Below, one piece after another: positions 43,558-51,916 of a stretch of DNA of 64,000 nucleotides. Position numbers and translations under genes: made by a program. The notes beneath the pieces are model-generated. The model was not told the DNA's origin and made no database searches. It was given only the letters and a program-made list of their open reading frames with translations. Positions within the stretch are counted from its first letter, which is position 1; each line of letters opens with the position of its first letter. The DNA comes from Burkholderiales bacterium (lineage in GTDB: Bacteria; Pseudomonadota; Gammaproteobacteria; Burkholderiales; SG8-41), in the NCBI GenBank assembly GCA_019749945.1, contig JAIEPF010000007.1, positions 62,001 to 126,000 on the forward strand, written 5' to 3'.

Positions 43558-44688
43558 ATGAAACCTGTAAAACGTTTAGTACAGTTCCTGTGCGCCGCGT
43601 TTGTCGGTACGTTGTTCGTGCACAGTGCAAGCGCTGCAGATATTGATTTCGGCAAGCCCGGAACGCCGGTCAAACTCGTGATCGGTTACCAGCCGTATTA
43701 CACCCAGGCCTGGTCGGGGGTGGTCATGCGCGGCAAGAAGTTCTACGAAAAATATCTGCCCAAGGGTTCGGAAGTTGAATTCCAGATCGGTTTGCAGGGC
43801 GCCATCATCGTCAACAACATGCTGGCCGGGAAACAGCATATCGGCTACATGGGCGATATGCCTTCGATTGTATCGACCACCAAGCAGGAGGTGGCTGACG
43901 TTCGCATCGTCGGCACGCTGGGTCTTGGCCACGACCAGTGCAATATCTTTCTGGTGCGCACCGACGCTCCGAAATTCAACACTCCGGTTGATGCGATCAA
44001 ATGGCTGAATGGCAAGCAGGTTGCCGTGCCCAAGGGCAGTTGCACTGACCGTTATGCACAAGCCGTGTACAAGAAATACAACGTGCAGCCGGCAGCCTAT
44101 CTGAACCAGAACATCGAAGTGATCACGAGCAATTTCCGCGCCGGCAAGATTGATGCCGCAGTGATCTGGGAGCCCACGGCTTCGCGTCTGGTGCAGGAAG
44201 GCCTGGCGCGCAGGGCGGTTACCGGGGTGACGCCGCAGGAAAACGACGGCGGTTTTCTGGCGATGCGTGCTGATCTCATCAAGCAGCGTCCGGACATCGT
44301 CAAGGCCTGGATGAATGCCGAGCTCGACGCCCAGTTGTTCATTGCCGACAGCAAAAATGCCGCGGAGGTGATCAAGATCGCCAAAGAGCAGACCACGGGC
44401 TTTTCCGACAAGGTGCTGTGGAGTTCATTGTACGGTTCGTATGGTGCAGACCAGGACGGCAGCAAGGTGCGCAATCAATTGCACTACACCATTACGCCCC
44501 AGGCCCGCGAACTGCTTACCCGCGCCACGGCCTTCCTGTTTGAAATCAAGAGCATCAACACAGCCACGCTGCGCCCGGAGGCAGTCATGCCTGAATTTGC
44601 CGATGCGGTGCTCAAAGAGCGCAATCTCAAGGCGCCAATCGGTGTTGTGAATGCCCTGCCGGAATCCGCGTTCAAACCATTGAATTGA
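43558..44688 (+). CDS. ABC transporter periplasmic binding protein, SsuA/TauA-like
   Basis: Captures the imported substrate in the periplasm. The 376-residue product has a signal peptide (about 1-28, ending ASA-AD), then the NMT1/SsuA-type two-lobe fold: VIGYQPYYTQAWSG, LAGKQHIGYMGDMPS, GKQVAVPKGSCTDRYA and KIDAAVIWEPTASRL. This fold is used for aliphatic sulfonates, taurine, nitrate and pyrimidine precursors. A very strong AAAGGAGG precedes the ATG, which fits the excess of binding protein over membrane parts. It is the only binding protein for two permeases and two ATPases downstream. Confidence 0.9.
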   Translation: MKPVKRLVQFLCAAFVGTLFVHSASAADIDFGKPGTPVKLVIGYQPYYTQAWSGVVMRGKKFYEKYLPKGSEVEFQIGLQGAIIVNNMLAGKQHIGYMGDMPSIVSTTKQEVADVRIVGTLGLGHDQCNIFLVRTDAPKFNTPVDAIKWLNGKQVAVPKGSCTDRYAQAVYKKYNVQPAAYLNQNIEVITSNFRAGKIDAAVIWEPTASRLVQEGLARRAVTGVTPQENDGGFLAMRADLIKQRPDIVKAWMNAELDAQLFIADSKNAAEVIKIAKEQTTGFSDKVLWSSLYGSYGADQDGSKVRNQLHYTITPQARELLTRATAFLFEIKSINTATLRPEAVMPEFADAVLKERNLKAPIGVVNALPESAFKPLN

Positions 44689-44691
44689 ACC

Positions 44692-44732
44692 AGGCAGAAG
44701 GCCGGCTGGCAGCAGGGCCGGCCTGGCTGCCT
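44692..44732 (+). terminator. Large hairpin between binding protein and permease
   Basis: Two stacked stems: AGGCAG (44692-44697) with CTGCCT (44727-44732), and AGGCCGGC (44699-44706) with GCCGGCCT (44717-44724), followed by CTTTATT. The short T content suggests partial termination or 3'-end protection that keeps binding-protein mRNA in excess. Confidence 0.5.
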
Positions 44733-44799
44733 CTTTATTGGTGTGTTCTGGATTGCATGTACATGCATGCCCAGAGCTTAACGAAGAAAGTAATCGTTG

Positions 44800-46143
44800 A
44801 TGGAACCGGGCGCACAGTCAGTCGAGGTTGAACAGATGCTGGAAATTCTCAAGAAAACGATGCCGTTTCAGATGGTGTCGGATGTCCTGTTGCGCAGGAT
44901 CGCCGCGTTAGGCAGGCAGTCAGTCTGCGAGCGCGGAACGGTGTTATATGATTTCGGCGACAAAGCTGACGATATTTACATCGTCATCTCGGGCAGCGTC
45001 GAACACACGCTCGAGGCGGGCGTGAATGCGCGTCGTCCGGTGCAGGCGCTCGGACCAGGCGATGTTTTTGGATGGGCGGCACTGCTGGAGAAATACCCTC
45101 ACCGCCTGGCGAAAGCCGTGGTGATCGATAAAGCCGTGATTGTACGCATAAACGGCGACGAGTTGCTGCGTTTGCTGGAAGCAGATCCTGATGCCGGCGA
45201 TGTGGTCATGAGCCGTTTTGCCACCATGATCACGCGCGATTACACGGTGCCGGATCTGATCGCGCAAATGCGGGGAATTCACCGCAAGATGCATTCGCAG
45301 GACATCCAGGGGATGAATCTCACGCTGTACCGTATCTCGCAATGGATCAAGAGTCCGCGGCCATACCTGATGGTGATCGGAATCGCGCTATTCCTCAGCA
45401 CCTGGTATTTTTTTGTCGAAGTCTGGAAGTTACCGCGGTTTCAGGAGATGCCGGGACTCACGGTTGTTTTCAAGGAGTGGCTGAACCCGAATCCGGTTTA
45501 CGGACTGTCACTTTATACCGCGGAATATTACAAACACATAGGCGTCAGCATCTGGAGGGTTGCCCAGGCTTTTTTCCTGGCAACGGCGCTGGGTGTTCCG
45601 CTTGGATTGTTTTTGGGGTGGTCACGGAAATTCAAGGAATACGTGTTTCCGGTATTTGAAACGCTGCGCCCGATTCCGATACTGGCCTGGGTACCGCTGG
45701 CAATCGTCATGTTCATTGCGACTGAATCGGCGGTCATTTACCTGACATTTCTTGCATCGTTTTTTGCAACCGCACTCAATACCATGCTGGGAGTGGAATC
45801 GATCGAAGAATCCTACACTCGTGCCGCCTACTGCCTCGGCGCCAAAAAATGGCAGGTTTTCAAACATGTCATTGTTCCCGGCGCACTGCCTTTCATTTTT
45901 ACCGGCCTGCAGATATCCATCGGTGTGGCATGGTTTTCCCTGGTCGCCGCGGAAATGGTTTCCGGGCAATACGGTCTGGGCTATGTCATCAACACGTCCT
46001 ACACCATGGTCCGTTATCCGACCATCATTATCGGCATGGTCACGCTTGGGGCGGTGGGTTATATCACCAGCGCCATGGTGCGCATTCTGGGCGATTACCT
46101 CATGCAATGGCGTGTGCGTGAGCTCGCGCTCGGGGGGCAATAG
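44800..46143 (+). CDS. ABC permease with N-terminal CRP-like sensor domain
   Basis: A 447-residue fusion. Residues about 12-145 form a cyclic-nucleotide-binding-like domain (FGDKADDIYIVISG; cassette GDVFGWAALLEKYPHRLAKA at 87-106, R102 kept, Trp in the Glu region). Residues about 185-440 are a SsuC/TauC-type permease with six or so membrane segments and the ATPase-docking loop RAAYCLGAKKWQVFKHVIVPGALPFIF. Ordinary SsuC/TauC permeases lack the N-terminal domain, so transport may be gated by a cytoplasmic ligand. ATG 44800 is chosen over TTG 44797. Abuts the next ATPase gene without a gap. Confidence 0.88.
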   Translation: MEPGAQSVEVEQMLEILKKTMPFQMVSDVLLRRIAALGRQSVCERGTVLYDFGDKADDIYIVISGSVEHTLEAGVNARRPVQALGPGDVFGWAALLEKYPHRLAKAVVIDKAVIVRINGDELLRLLEADPDAGDVVMSRFATMITRDYTVPDLIAQMRGIHRKMHSQDIQGMNLTLYRISQWIKSPRPYLMVIGIALFLSTWYFFVEVWKLPRFQEMPGLTVVFKEWLNPNPVYGLSLYTAEYYKHIGVSIWRVAQAFFLATALGVPLGLFLGWSRKFKEYVFPVFETLRPIPILAWVPLAIVMFIATESAVIYLTFLASFFATALNTMLGVESIEESYTRAAYCLGAKKWQVFKHVIVPGALPFIFTGLQISIGVAWFSLVAAEMVSGQYGLGYVINTSYTMVRYPTIIIGMVTLGAVGYITSAMVRILGDYLMQWRVRELALGGQ

Positions 46144-47004
46144 ATGAAAACCCCGGGACAGGACATGCCATCAGCCACTGCAGTAACCCGAGGCGCCATC
46201 AAGATCGATGATGTCGTCAAGATTTATGACCCCGAAGGCGCCGCAGTGATGGCGGTTGATCATTGCTCGCTGGACATCGCCGCAGGGGAAATCTGCATGA
46301 TTGTCGGACCTTCGGGCTGCGGTAAAACGACGCTGCTCAACGCCATTGCCGGTTTTCACGAAATCACTTCCGGGCGCATTCTGCTTGATGGTGAAGTGTT
46401 GTGCAGCACGGAGAAACCGAAGGCTGAGCCGGGTTCCGATCGTATCGTCGTATTCCAGAATGGAGCCTTGTTTCCCTGGAAAACCAATCTCGAGAATGTC
46501 GCATTCGGGCCGATCATGCAGGGGAAGCTCTCGCGTGTGGAAGCCCATGAGAAAGCGCTGTCAATGATGGCGGATGCGGGATTGTCGGGGGTCGAGCACA
46601 ATTACCCGGGGGAGGTGTCCTCGGGCATGCGCCGCAGGGTGGAGATCGTGCGGGCGCTGATGAACGATCCCAAGGTGCTGCTGCTTGATGAGCCTTATCG
46701 TGCCCTCGATTCATTGACCAAATCGGTAATGCACGAGGCTTTGCTGGAAATTTATTACCGCAACAAAGTGACCATATTCTTCATCACTCATGATCTGGAA
46801 GAGGCCATTTTCCTGGGCCACAAGGTGGCGATCATGACGACGCGGCCATGCAAGCCGAAGAAGGTGCTTGAAGTGGATATTCCGCACCCGCGGGATTACA
46901 GCGTACTGACCTCAAAACGGTTCCGTGAGTTGATCGAGGAGACGAACGAGGCGGTGCATGAAGAAGCGTTGAAGGCGTTTGCCGCAGGCGAAAAAGAGGG
47001 CTGA
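46144..47004 (+). CDS. ABC ATPase 1 with degenerate signature motif
   Basis: SsuB/TauB-type ATPase, 286 residues. Walker A GPSGCGKTT (55-63), Q-loop VVFQNGALFPWKT, Walker B LLLDEP with E183, and H-loop FFITHD with H216 are intact. The signature, normally LSGGQ, is VSSGMR (158-163). ATPase 2 downstream has the opposite pattern, canonical signature but no H-loop histidine. Paired head to tail they would form one competent and one degenerate ATP site. Three bases before permease 2. Confidence 0.9.
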   Translation: MKTPGQDMPSATAVTRGAIKIDDVVKIYDPEGAAVMAVDHCSLDIAAGEICMIVGPSGCGKTTLLNAIAGFHEITSGRILLDGEVLCSTEKPKAEPGSDRIVVFQNGALFPWKTNLENVAFGPIMQGKLSRVEAHEKALSMMADAGLSGVEHNYPGEVSSGMRRRVEIVRALMNDPKVLLLDEPYRALDSLTKSVMHEALLEIYYRNKVTIFFITHDLEEAIFLGHKVAIMTTRPCKPKKVLEVDIPHPRDYSVLTSKRFRELIEETNEAVHEEALKAFAAGEKEG

Positions 47005-47007
47005 GCG

Positions 47008-47877
47008 ATGGCAGGCAGAAAATGGGGCGGTACATTACTTTGGCGCGGAGTGGCGTCAATCACGGTATTTCTCGTATTTTGGGAAATTGGATCGCTCTCC
47101 AAGGTTTGGCTGAAATGGGAGACGTTTGCCTGGTTGAAGGAGATGCTGGTATCGATAGGCTGGACCAAGAACTATCTGCCGTGGATCGGTGCGGTTCCGG
47201 CGCCGACGGAAGTGCTGCTTGCGTGGGGCAAGGTGATTGACGACGTTGGTTATTGGCATAGCTGGTATATGAGCTGCCTCCGTGTCCTGGGCGGTTTCAT
47301 TGCCGCGATGGTCATCGGCATTCCATTCGGATTGCTGCTGGCGGTTAATCGCACCGCATTCGGGATCGGATTTCCGGTGTTCGAAGTGCTGCGACCGATC
47401 CCGCCGCTGGCCTGGGTGCCGGCATCGATCATCTTCTGGCCAACACAGGAATTGTCGATCGCGTTTGTGACTTTTCTGGGGGCGTTTTATACCATCGTGA
47501 TCAACGTCATCGGAGGGGCGCGCTCGATCGACACGCGATACTTTCAGGCCGCGCAAAGCATGGGCTCCTCATCCTGGGATATTTTCCGGCGCATCATCCT
47601 TCCCGGCACCCTGCCTTCCATCGTGGTTGGTTCTGCGGTGGGCATGGGTATTACCTGGGAGGTCGTGGTTGCCGCGGAAATGATCTCCGGCGGCGGCAGC
47701 CAGATCGGCGGCACCAGCGGTGGCGGATTGGGGTTCTTCATCTGGAATTCCTATGTCGGCGGATCGTATGAACAAATCGTGGTCGGCATGATCAGCATCG
47801 GCATCGCAGGTTTCATTTCCAGTGAGTTGCTGCGCACACTGGGTCACCGCGTTACACCGTGGCTGCGCCTGCGTTAA
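47008..47877 (+). CDS. ABC permease 2, SsuC/TauC-like
   Basis: A 289-residue integral membrane protein with about six membrane segments and the conserved permease loop AAQSMGSSSWDIFRRIILPGTLPSIVVG. It has no CRP-like extension, unlike permease 1. A Gly/Ser-rich stretch GGGSQIGGTSGGGLG precedes the last helices. It presumably pairs with permease 1 in a heterodimeric channel; a separate homodimeric importer is less likely because there is only one binding protein. Confidence 0.9.
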   Translation: MAGRKWGGTLLWRGVASITVFLVFWEIGSLSKVWLKWETFAWLKEMLVSIGWTKNYLPWIGAVPAPTEVLLAWGKVIDDVGYWHSWYMSCLRVLGGFIAAMVIGIPFGLLLAVNRTAFGIGFPVFEVLRPIPPLAWVPASIIFWPTQELSIAFVTFLGAFYTIVINVIGGARSIDTRYFQAAQSMGSSSWDIFRRIILPGTLPSIVVGSAVGMGITWEVVVAAEMISGGGSQIGGTSGGGLGFFIWNSYVGGSYEQIVVGMISIGIAGFISSELLRTLGHRVTPWLRLR

Positions 47878-47889
47878 TGGGAGTCGGAC

Positions 47890-48762
47890 ATGAATGAAGG
47901 CAAGGTTGTCAAACCGAAGATAGAGGCCGGTGAAATTGTTGTTGAGAACGTGGATAAATTCTACGGCGACCATCATTTTCGCAAGGAGGTGGTCAAGGAT
48001 TGCTCGTTCAAGATCGAGCGAGCCAAGCTCACAGTGATGATCGGTCCTTCGGGCTGCGGAAAGTCAACCCTGATTCGTTTGCTGGCGGGTTTTGAAAAAC
48101 CGAGCGCCGGGGTCATTACCATCGACGGCAAACCGATCGACGGACCAGGACGCGAACGGCTGGTGCTGTTCCAGGAAACGGCGTTGTTCCCGTGGATGAC
48201 CACCTACGACAACATTCTCTACGGGCCCCGCGCGCGCGGCGAGCTTACAAAAGAGACCCTGGAACTCGCCGAATTCCTGCTGTCCAAAGTCGGGCTCAAG
48301 GAGTTTCGCAAAAAATATCCCACCCAGCTTTCGGGCGGGATGCAGCGGCGAGCCGAACTTGCGCGTGCCATGATCAACAATCCACGGATCATGATTCTTG
48401 ACGAACCGTTCCGCGGGCTTGATGCGATGACCAAGGAGCTGATGTGGGAGTATTACTCGGCGCTGTATGAGGAGAACCGCCGCACGAATTTTTTTGTGAC
48501 CACCGATATCGACGAAGCCATCTTTCTGGCGGATCGTTTGCTCATCATGTCGAATATCCCGACCCAGGTCAGGGCGGTGCTCGAGGTGGATATACCGCGG
48601 CCGCGAAAACTCACGGATATCGTCGAGAATGATCGCGCCAACGAGATCAAGATGCAGGCATTGTCGATTCTGCATGAAGAGGCGATGAAGTCATTTTCCC
48701 GGGGCAGCAAGGCTGCGGCTGATTTTGTCGAGGCTTACTCAAAACGCTCCGCCAAGGCATGA
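47890..48762 (+). CDS. ABC ATPase 2 lacking the H-loop histidine
   Basis: A 290-residue SsuB/TauB-type ATPase. Walker A GPSGCGKST (52-60), Q-loop VLFQETALFPWMT, canonical signature LSGGMQ (147-152) and Walker B ILDEP with E172. The switch histidine is Thr205 (FFVTTDIDEA instead of VTHD). This complements the broken signature of ATPase 1. The C-terminal 40 residues resemble those of ATPase 1 (LEVDIPRPRKL versus LEVDIPHPRDY), so the pair likely arose by duplication. It overlaps the small gene downstream by four bases. Confidence 0.9.
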   Translation: MNEGKVVKPKIEAGEIVVENVDKFYGDHHFRKEVVKDCSFKIERAKLTVMIGPSGCGKSTLIRLLAGFEKPSAGVITIDGKPIDGPGRERLVLFQETALFPWMTTYDNILYGPRARGELTKETLELAEFLLSKVGLKEFRKKYPTQLSGGMQRRAELARAMINNPRIMILDEPFRGLDAMTKELMWEYYSALYEENRRTNFFVTTDIDEAIFLADRLLIMSNIPTQVRAVLEVDIPRPRKLTDIVENDRANEIKMQALSILHEEAMKSFSRGSKAAADFVEAYSKRSAKA

Positions 48763-48953
48763 GCATCATCGACAGCCTGCTGACGCGGGAGGCGATGATC
48801 GCGCTGGCGGTGCTGGGCGCAATTGCATCCACAGCGGCAACCGCATTACGCCCCAGGCTTGGCGAACACCGGGCGCGCCATATGGACTATGCCGGTTACG
48901 GTTGCATGGCCGCCAGCATGCTTGTTTTTATCATCAACGGTTTTCGTTCCTGA
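48759..48953 (+). CDS. Small membrane protein, 64 residues
   Basis: Not recognised. Two hydrophobic segments (about 11-30 and 43-60) flank a short basic/polar loop, RPRLGEHRARHMDYAG. ATG 48759 overlaps the stop of ATPase 2 (ATGA), which supports a real, translationally coupled gene. It could be an accessory subunit of the importer or an unrelated membrane protein. Confidence 0.65.
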   Translation: MSIIDSLLTREAMIALAVLGAIASTAATALRPRLGEHRARHMDYAGYGCMAASMLVFIINGFRS

Positions 48954-49000
48954 GTTTGCCGAAGCTTGGCGGACGCTGACCGCACACGGATTATCCGACC

Positions 49001-49888
49001 ATGACCGCAAAAATCATCGACGGCAACGCTGTTGCCAGACACGTCCGGCAGGAATGGAAAAAACGCGCGGACGCACTCAGGGCGGACGGCGTGATTCCCG
49101 GACTTGCCGTCATCATCATCGGCGACAACCCGGCGTCAAAAGTGTACGTGCGCAACAAAGTCAGGGCCTGTGCCGAAGTGGGATTGCATTCGGAAGTCCA
49201 TGAGTTTCCGGCGGCGGTTGACCCTGATGAAGTGATCCGCCGCATTCAGGAGCTCAATCGAAACGCGGCAATCCACGGCATTCTGGTGCAGTTGCCGCTC
49301 CCCCCGCATCTGGAATCACGCAAGCTGCTGGGGGAGATTGATGTTGACAAGGATGTGGACGGTTTCCACCTCTATAACGTGGGCGGGCTGGTGGTCGGGG
49401 AAAACAATATTTTTCCGCCATGCACGCCGTATGGCGTGCAGCGTTTGCTGGAATACGAAGGTATTCCGATCGAGGGGCAGAACGTGGTGGTGGTGGGCGC
49501 AAGCAATATCGTCGGCAAACCGATGGGATTGATGCTGATGGCAAAAGAAGCCACGGTGTCCATCTGCCATATCAAAACGCGCGATCTGGCGCAATACACC
49601 ATATTGGCCGACATCCTGGTGGTCGCGGCAGGCTGCCCCAATCTGATTACGGCACCCATGGTCAAACGCGGCGCGGTGGTCATTGATGTCGGGATCAACC
49701 GGCTGCCTGACGGCCGTCTTGCCGGCGATGTTGATTTTGAGCGGGTCAAGGAAAAGGCCGGCTATATCACCCCGGTTCCCGGCGGCGTGGGACCGATGAC
49801 AGTGACCATGCTGATATGCAATACTGTGGCGGCTGCAGAACGCAATGCCGCCAAAAATGCCGAAAACAAAAGCCCCGTCACCATTTAA
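49001..49888 (+). CDS. folD: Methylene-THF dehydrogenase/cyclohydrolase, copy 1
   Basis: Bifunctional enzyme oxidising 5,10-methylene-THF to methenyl-THF and hydrolysing it to 10-formyl-THF. Catalytic Tyr and Lys are in VYVRNKVRACAEVG, Gln in GILVQLPLP, Asp in DKDVDGFH; NADP-binding VVVVGASNIVGKPMGLML; end block TPVPGGVGPMTVTML. 295 residues. It lies downstream of the oxygenase and importer genes on the same strand and directly precedes a second folD, so it probably serves C1 units released by the pathway. Confidence 0.95.
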   Translation: MTAKIIDGNAVARHVRQEWKKRADALRADGVIPGLAVIIIGDNPASKVYVRNKVRACAEVGLHSEVHEFPAAVDPDEVIRRIQELNRNAAIHGILVQLPLPPHLESRKLLGEIDVDKDVDGFHLYNVGGLVVGENNIFPPCTPYGVQRLLEYEGIPIEGQNVVVVGASNIVGKPMGLMLMAKEATVSICHIKTRDLAQYTILADILVVAAGCPNLITAPMVKRGAVVIDVGINRLPDGRLAGDVDFERVKEKAGYITPVPGGVGPMTVTMLICNTVAAAERNAAKNAENKSPVTI

Positions 49889-49904
49889 CCGCCTTTTCTG
49901 ATTC

Positions 49905-50798
49905 ATGCCCGCCCGGATTCTCGACGGCGCGGCGATAGCCCGTCACATCTATACCAGCCTTGCCCCGCGTATTGCCGCACTTGATCAGCGCGGCGTGCAG
50001 CCGGGGCTTGCCGCCCTGCAAATCGGTGATAACGCGGCGTCGCAAATCTATGTGCGCAACAAAGTCCGTGCCTGTACTGAAATCGGCATCCATTCCGAGG
50101 TTCACCGGCTGGCTGCGGATTGCACGGAGGCTGCGGCGCTCAAAATACTGGAGAAACTCAATCGCAGCCCGCGCCTGCATGGCGTCATTGTGCAGTTGCC
50201 GTTGCCGTCCGGCCTTGATGCCCGGCGATTGCTGCAGTCGGTCGCCGCGGAAAAGGATGTGGACGGGTTCAACCGGGACAATCTGGGCGCACTGGTCGAT
50301 GCCCGCAGGGGATTGGTGCCTTGCACGCCGTTGGGCGTGATGGCGATGCTCGACGATGCCGGCATCGCGATCGAGGGCCGGCATGCCGTGGTCATCGGCC
50401 GCAGCACCAGCGTCGGCAAACCGATGGCTTTGCTGCTGATCAATCGCGGTGCGACAGTCACGGTGTGTCACTCGAAAACGCAGGATCTGGCAACCCATGC
50501 CGCACGCGCCGATATTCTCATTGCAGCAGCGGGGCGCGCAGGTCTGGTGACGGCGGACATGGTCAAGCCTGGCGCCGTGGTGATTGACGTCGGCATCAAC
50601 CGCATGCCGGACGGCAAACTTGCCGGGGATGTGGCTTTTGCGTCGGTTAGTGAGCGGGCATCGTGGATTACGCCGGTGCCGGGCGGGGTGGGGCCGATGA
50701 CCGTGGCCATGCTCATCGCCAACACGGTAACTGCGGCGGAACGTATTGCAGACACGCAGATGTTTTCTGCGGCCGTTCAGGACGCTCTCACGAAGTAA
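49905..50798 (+). CDS. folD: Methylene-THF dehydrogenase/cyclohydrolase, copy 2
   Basis: Second FolD, 297 residues, 16 bases after copy 1 and by eye roughly half identical to it. All catalytic blocks are kept: IYVRNKVRACTEIG, GVIVQLPLPSG, EKDVDGFNRDN, IGRSTSVGKPMALLL, TPVPGGVGPMTVAML. The divergence suggests different cofactor or direction preference (dehydrogenase versus cyclohydrolase bias) rather than a recent copy for dosage. Its end faces the GcvT-like gene, three bases away. Confidence 0.94.
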   Translation: MPARILDGAAIARHIYTSLAPRIAALDQRGVQPGLAALQIGDNAASQIYVRNKVRACTEIGIHSEVHRLAADCTEAAALKILEKLNRSPRLHGVIVQLPLPSGLDARRLLQSVAAEKDVDGFNRDNLGALVDARRGLVPCTPLGVMAMLDDAGIAIEGRHAVVIGRSTSVGKPMALLLINRGATVTVCHSKTQDLATHAARADILIAAAGRAGLVTADMVKPGAVVIDVGINRMPDGKLAGDVAFASVSERASWITPVPGGVGPMTVAMLIANTVTAAERIADTQMFSAAVQDALTK

Positions 50799-50801
50799 TT
50801 G

Positions 50802-51899
50802 TTAACAGGCCCTGGGCTCCCGCGGCAGGTGTCTGCCGGGGTCATAAAACGGCAGGCGTGTGACGCGCGCCGATACGCCTTTTGCGACAGTGACCCGCGA
50901 GCCCGGATGGCGGTCGGCCGTCGCGACATAACCCAGCCCAAGCACGCGTTTGAATAACGGTGAACGGCACAGGCTGGTAATCACCGTTGATGATGTTGCT
51001 GCAGCCGCGGCGGACGTCATCAGACTGCCGGGATCCGCGTCCTCTGCCATTTCCGGCAGGAGCCCGACCAGCCGCCTCGCAGGTTGTTGCCAGCGTAATC
51101 GGCGCAATTCAAATAAACCAATAAAATCAATTGGATACATATCAACCAGGCGGGATAATCCCAATTCGAACGGCGTGACCGGAATTGCCAGTTCACGCGT
51201 GAACAGCAGGTATCCGGCTTCGATCCGCAGTGTGTCGACGGCGTCGAATCCGCATTCCATCAATCCCTGCGCTGCGCCCGCCCGGCGCAGCGTTTCCCAC
51301 AGTGCCGGCCCGTCTTGTGCGCGTACGATGATTTCATAACCCGATTCGCCGCTGTAGCCGATGCGCGATACCCAGCATGCAGCGCCGGCAAATCGGGCGG
51401 ACCAGCAGTCGAAGTAGGACAGGCGTGCGGGCAGGTCGGCCAGGCAGGCGCCAACAATGACGGATGAGCGGGGACCCTGTACGGCAATGACTGCGTGATC
51501 ATCCGAGCGGTCGGAGATGGTGACGTCAAAATTCCGGGCGATACCGCGCACATGCTCCATATCGGCGCGGCGCCCGATGAACAGCGCATAACGCCCGGCG
51601 GCGACCGCCCATACCGTGGCGTCGGTGAGTACGGTGCCGTCCCCGCGCAGCAGCAGCGTGTAGGCGATGCGGCCGGTGCGCAGTTGTGCGAGGTTGCGCG
51701 TCTGCAGGCGATGCAAAAAAGCGAGGCTGTCGGGGCCGCTGACGTCAGCGCAGGCCATGAACGAGAAATCGAACAGGCCTGCCGCGCGCCGTGTCGCCAG
51801 ATGCTCTGCGGCGGGATCTGTAAAGCGCTGCGGCGTATATATCCCCGGCGCGAGCTCGATCCGGCGGATTCCGCGCATCCCGAAATACTGTTGCAGCAC
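50802..51899 (-). CDS. GcvT-like aminomethyltransferase-family protein
   Basis: T-protein fold of the glycine cleavage/DmdA/YgfZ superfamily, which uses or binds tetrahydrofolate. Blocks: DFSFMACADVSGPDSLAFLHRLQTRNL split over about 44-70, YALFIGRRADMEHV, RIGYSGESGYEIIV and GFDAVDTLRIEAGYLLF. In the position where T-proteins have GGxxDD the sequence is DGTVLTD, so folate chemistry may differ. No GcvH or GcvP nearby, so not a glycine cleavage unit. GTG 51899 (365 residues) has GGGGCAGG upstream; ATG 51878 is possible. Last gene of the minus-strand arm. Confidence 0.78.
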   Translation of the reverse strand: MLQQYFGMRGIRRIELAPGIYTPQRFTDPAAEHLATRRAAGLFDFSFMACADVSGPDSLAFLHRLQTRNLAQLRTGRIAYTLLLRGDGTVLTDATVWAVAAGRYALFIGRRADMEHVRGIARNFDVTISDRSDDHAVIAVQGPRSSVIVGACLADLPARLSYFDCWSARFAGAACWVSRIGYSGESGYEIIVRAQDGPALWETLRRAGAAQGLMECGFDAVDTLRIEAGYLLFTRELAIPVTPFELGLSRLVDMYPIDFIGLFELRRLRWQQPARRLVGLLPEMAEDADPGSLMTSAAAAATSSTVITSLCRSPLFKRVLGLGYVATADRHPGSRVTVAKGVSARVTRLPFYDPGRHLPREPRAC

Positions 51900-51916
51900 G
51901 GCGCCTGCCCCGGGAC

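Noticed and set aside
50802-51899. Glycine cleavage T-protein (gcvT)
   Set aside because: No gcvH or gcvP nearby and the folate-site motif differs; only superfamily membership is supported.
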